NCBI GenBank assembly: GCA_023444055.1
Contig: JAEZRV010000091.1
Coordinates: forward strand, 1-17,237
Source: Bacillota bacterium
Lineage (GTDB): Bacteria; Bacillota; Clostridia; Acetivibrionales; DSM-1351
Reading direction: 5' to 3'
DNA: 17,237 bases
The translations under genes and the position numbers were made by a program. The notes below the pieces were generated by a model. That model was not told the DNA's origin and made no database searches. It saw nothing but the letters and a program-made list of their open reading frames with translations. Positions 10,301 through 16,300 of this stretch are shown one piece after another; within the stretch, counting starts at the first letter, position 1; every line of letters begins with the position of its first letter.

Positions 10301-13300
10301 GATGGGAGTTATGCTATCATAGGTTCTACTAATTCATATTATATAGTTGGATATTTATATGACAGCAACGAGGTACTTATAACTTCAAGTAGACTTAGTT
10401 CTAATCTAATCATGCCTGCATTAAAAGCCAACACAACATATTATTTGAAAATTAAAGGATATAATAGCACATATACTGGACAGTATAAGATAAATGTGGT
10501 AAAAGCAATTCCGGATATTATCATTACAGATATTAGTCCAAAAGAGGCTTATCTAGGACAGCCCGTACAATTTTCAGTCACAGTTAAAAATCAAGGACTG
10601 ATTCCAATACCTGCTGGAAGTCCGTATAGAATTGGGCTAAAAATAAATGATGGAGAAACCATATTATGGTCGGAAAATGGCATATCAGCCTTAGCAGTTG
10701 GAGCTTCTTCAATTTTGACAATGACGAGTGGTATAAGTGGTTCATCATATGCTTTTGAAAATGAAAGTACATACAAGATTACTGCAATAGCTGATGATAC
10801 CAATATAATAGAAGAAATTGATGAGACAAATAATATTCTGGTAAAAACTATTTGTATAGGCAAACCTGACTTGATTATAACAAATCTTAGTCCTACAACT
10901 GCTTATCCAGGACAACCTATAATTTTTAGCGCAGTGGTAAAAAATCAAGGACAAGTTTCCACAATATCAGGTAAACCATTTAGAGTTGGATTTAAAGCTA
11001 ACGGAGGAGATATTACTGTTTGGACTGCCGATTATACAAAATCAATAGCCCCAGGAGGAACTGTAACTCTTGTTGCAACAGCAGGAGTCAATGGAGCTAG
11101 TTTTATATTCACTACTCCAGGTGCTATTCAAATAACGGCTTATGTAGATGATGACAACAGGCTGGAAGAATCAAATGAAGACAATAACACATATAATAAA
11201 AGCATAACAATCTATGAGCCAGCGGATTTAATTGTTTCAGATATAATGTATTCTCCTCAAAATCCTTCAGTAGGTGAGGATATAACTTTCAGTGCTAAAA
11301 TTAGGAACATTGGACTAGGAGATACACTAGACGGAGTAAGTCATAGAGTTGGCTTCAAGATAGATAATGGCAACACGATAATTTGGTCAGATAGCTATAC
11401 TACTTCCATTAAAAAAGGTGAATCAGTTACAGTTTCAGCTACAGGCGGAAATACCGGTTCAACATGGAAAGGAATTGAAGGTATACATGATATTACTGCT
11501 ATTGTAGATGATTTAAACACCATCTTTGAAGAAAATGAGCAGAATAACACTTATACTGAAAGAATGGCAGTATTACCTCCTTGTGATTTGGTTGTTACAA
11601 AAATTTTATTATCACCGGCTAATCCAATTATAGGTGAGCCTGTAACTATAAGTGCAACAATAAAAAATATAGGGAATAGCATAAGCCCTGCAGGTAGAAC
11701 ACATAGAGTAGGGTTTAAGATTGACGGAGGAGCTACTTCCATATGGGCAGATGATTATGATTGGTCAATTGCTACAGGATCATCTATCACAGTGAAGGCA
11801 ACATCAGGAACAGAAAGTGCTGTATGGAATGCAATTGCAGGAGAACATACTATTACGGCTGTTGTTGACGACATGGGTTTAATCAATGAATCTAACGAGA
11901 CTAATAACTCACTGATAAAGGATGTAACTGTTACTGAAAAACGTATATTTGATCCAAATGCAGACTACGATGAGGATGGAATAATAAATTCACTTGAGCT
12001 AATACTGGGAACAGAGGTTGAAAACCCAGATACAGACGGAGATAAGCTTTCTGATGGCGAAGAGCAGAATACATATCACACAAATCCATTGAGTCCTGAC
12101 ACTGATGGAGATGGAATATATGATGAGACTGAAATCAAAATATCATCAGATCCATTAGTACAAAATGAAAATATATCGGTTACAAGAAAGACTGAAACAT
12201 TAAACCAAAATATTACTGTAACAGTAAATGGTGATTCTAACGTGTATGCTGCACCTTTTCAGGTAGTTGAATCTGATAATATGATACTGAATTCATTATC
12301 GGGTATTGTAGGAAAACCTGCTGATATATCATTAGGTGGATATTCTATGACATCGGCAGATATAACTTTTAAATATAGCGAAGATGAATTGCAGGGTACA
12401 TCTCCTGAGAATTTGACTGTTTTCTGGGTTGATACCGAAAACAGTGTACTTGTTCCTCTTTCAAACGACAAGGTAACTATAGACAGTGCTAATCATACGG
12501 TGACAGGTGAGGTTAGCCATTTCAGCACTTATATCCTTGGGCATAAGGATATGAAGGTCGATTTAGCTAATGTAGATATTGTATTTGTAATAGATCAATC
12601 AGGAAGTATGAGCTGGAGTGATCCTAATTACTATAGATTAAAGGCTGTAAAGAGGTTTGTGCAGGATATTGATACTTTAAAAAACAGGGCAGGAATCGTG
12701 GCATTTGAAAGTTCTGGATATATTAAACAGTCACTTACCAATAATAAAGCCCAGCTTAATAGCGTACTTGATAGCATGAGGTATGACGGTGGTGGAACAG
12801 ATATATTGGATGGATTAACAGAAGCGGATGCAGTCTTTGGATCAAATAATGCAAATATTAAGGCAATAGTGCTTTTAACTGATGGTGAAGATGGAAATGG
12901 AGCGGCTGATTTAGAAAAAGCTCGATATTTAAGTACACAAAGGAAAATAATGATAAATACAGTTGCACTGGGAACTGATGCGGATGTTTCCTTGCTTCAG
13001 GGTATGGCAGGAGTAGGTAACGGAAGTTTCTTCTATATTAATAACCAGAATGGTCTTACACAACAGCAGGTTGATGCACAAATTGAATTGCTGTATGTAA
13101 AACTAGTTAAGATGTTAACTTTAACAAAAAATAATAAATATAATTTTAATCCACAGCAAAAAATGGCAATAGACTATGCAGACAAATATCTGGGAGTTGA
13201 CTATGATGAAGCAGTCCGTCTATATACGCAGGCTAATGCAAACATGCTCACAGGAAACTACCTAGAACAGGCAGAGGATATGGCAATTGATGGTCCTGGT

Positions 13301-16300
13301 CCTGAGCTGAAGCTTGAGAGGACATACAACTCGGCAGATAAGGACGTAACTACAATAGGGCGTGGCTGGAGACTTAACTATGACAGTAAATTGAGAGTAA
13401 TTGATGGCGCATATGCAGTATCTGGAAAAGTAATAGCGAATAATTTAAATGTACGTACATATCCTTATGGAACAATTTTAACAACATTAGGAAAAGGCAA
13501 AGAGGTTACATATATTACTAAGAATGCTGAAAAAGATTCTGATGGTAAGGACTGGCATTTGGTTCGGCTTCAAGATGGTGTGACTGGTTATGTGGCTTCA
13601 TGGTATATATCTGACATTAGCGGAGTTGAAGTTACCTATGGATCAGGTACAAAAATATTATTTGACAAGAAGGATTCAAACGGAAATTACATAACACCGT
13701 ACGGTACATTTGACAAGTTAACTAAGAATACATCAACAGGTATATATACTCTTGTTAGGAAGGACAAATCACAGTATAAATATGATGGTTCAGGAAAACT
13801 CATATCTATTGAGGACAAAAATGGTAATACACTAAATATAACGTATACAGGAGCAAAGATAAGCAAGGTTACAGATCAGGCAGGCAGAAGCCTCACATTT
13901 ACATATCCCGACAGTGATCATGTTAAAGTAACTGATCCGGCAGACAGGTACGTAGAATATGTTCTCGATTCAAACAAAAACCTTGTAAGTGTATTTGACC
14001 CTTCTAGACATAAAACACAATACACATACTATAGCGGAACAAAGAATGGAAGCTACTGGAGCAGACTTGAAAAAGAACTCGATGCGCTTGAAAATCAAGT
14101 TGTTAAAAATGATTATGATGAGTTTGGAAGACTTGTAAGGCAATATGATGTAAATAATTATGTTAAATATCATATTTACAGGGATGTATACAAGGACGAA
14201 AAAACTGGAGAATATGTAAAGGATAAAAACGGGAAAATAGAATTATCTGATTCATATATCAATGAAAGAGGATTTGAGTCAAAGATTACATACAATTTAG
14301 CAGAGAAAAGACCAATAACAGAGGAAGATTCAGAAAACAAAAAAACATCCCATAAGTATTTTATTAAATATAATAATACTTGGACTGAAATAACAAATAT
14401 GTCTGATACTGATTCAAATGCATTCTACAAAGCAAATTGGCAGACTATAGAAAATGGAAACTGGCCTACAAGAGAAGAAATAACAGATAGAAACGGAAAC
14501 ACGACAATATATGAAAAGGATAACAGGGGCAACATTGTTAATATAACAAATCCTGATGGAAGCTATCAAGTCTTTAACTTTGACAGCAACGATAACCTTT
14601 ACCAGAAAACAGATGAAGCAAATAAAGCCACATATTATATTTATGATGCTAACGGTATAAATTTGAAGAAGCAGGCTCAGCCTTTAAACGGTACTGATGA
14701 ATATACCCTTGAAGCAGACCAAACCAAATTTGCTGTCACAGCCTTTGAATATTACACAGATTCCGAGGCATCAAATCTTGGATATAATTATAAAGGACTG
14801 TTAAAAAGCGTTACTGACCCTGAATTGAATAAAACAACATATGAATATAACGCTTATGGTAAGGCGGAAACTGTAACTCATCCTGATAGCACAGTGGAGA
14901 GACCGGTAAAAACAACATACGACTATAATAATTTGGGCTGGGAAAAGTATGAAATATCCCCAAAGGGAAATAAAACAGAGTATGCTCGGAATCAAAATGG
15001 AGAAGTAGTAAGAATTATACAAAATGCAAATGATGTAGCTGATAACAGAGCAATTTCAAGGATAAACTATGATGTGCTTGGAAGAAAAACAAAGGAAATA
15101 TCAGCAAACCAGTATGACAGCAGCTTTGAAAATACAACAACCTATGCATATGACGGTGATCATGGCTACAGATATACCTACTACGATGATGGCAGAGTAC
15201 ATACTGTAAAAGATCCTGAAAATAATGAAACCACATATACTTATGATCCTTCGGGAAATGTTGATACAGAAGTTAAGCCAAATGGATCAGTATACAAATA
15301 TGAGTATGACTCGTTAAACAGGCTTACAAAAATATATTTCAAAGAGACCGAAGCATCTTCGCCAGTACTTTTGGAAGAAAACATATATGCTATACTTTCT
15401 AACAAAAACACACAGACCACAAACAAGAAATACCTAAATGACACAGATGTTTCGGTAACTGTAAGCGTTTATGACTATGCAGGAAGGCTGATATCACAGA
15501 CCAACCCGGATGGGACATCAAATTCAACATACTACAATGCAAACGGAACAATAAACTATACTAAAGATAGAAAAGATTATATTACCTACTACAAATATGA
15601 CGGCTTAAACAGGCTTACTGAGCAGTGGACGCCATTTGAAAAAGTAAATGACACTGTAAAATATACCTATCAAAAAATAGTGTACGACAATGCTGGTAAT
15701 AAGCTTAAGGAATCTACATGGAAAACTACGGTAGCTAAAGATGTAGTACCAACAGATGTAGAACCAACAGGCTATATATCAAAAAATTACGTATATTATG
15801 CAAACGGGAAGGTAGATACCATCACACAAAGTGATGAAACAGGCACCGTATTCGGCAAAACGAAATACGAGTATGATGCAGACGGCAATATCAGCAAGGA
15901 AATAGTATACACAGATGCTGATAATACAAATATAACTGAATACAATTATAACTACATGGGAAAGGTTTCAGAGAAAAAGGTGCATGTGAAAGCTGGAGAC
16001 ATTGAAGGAAATGACTTTAGCAGCACAGAAGACAGTATACTTTCAACCTCATATACCTATGACAAAAATGGCAATTTAAAAACAATTACAACCCCAGATG
16101 CGGTAATAACCACATACACCTATGACAACATGAACCGCCAGACAGGCGTTAGCCAGCCTGGAATAGATGAATATTTGATGTCAGTTACGATATCTTCATC
16201 AACAGATTATGATTGGCAGGGAAATAAAGTAAAAACAACAGATGCAAATAAAAATGATACAGAATACTTTTACAACAAAAGAGGCCTACTTGAAAAAACA

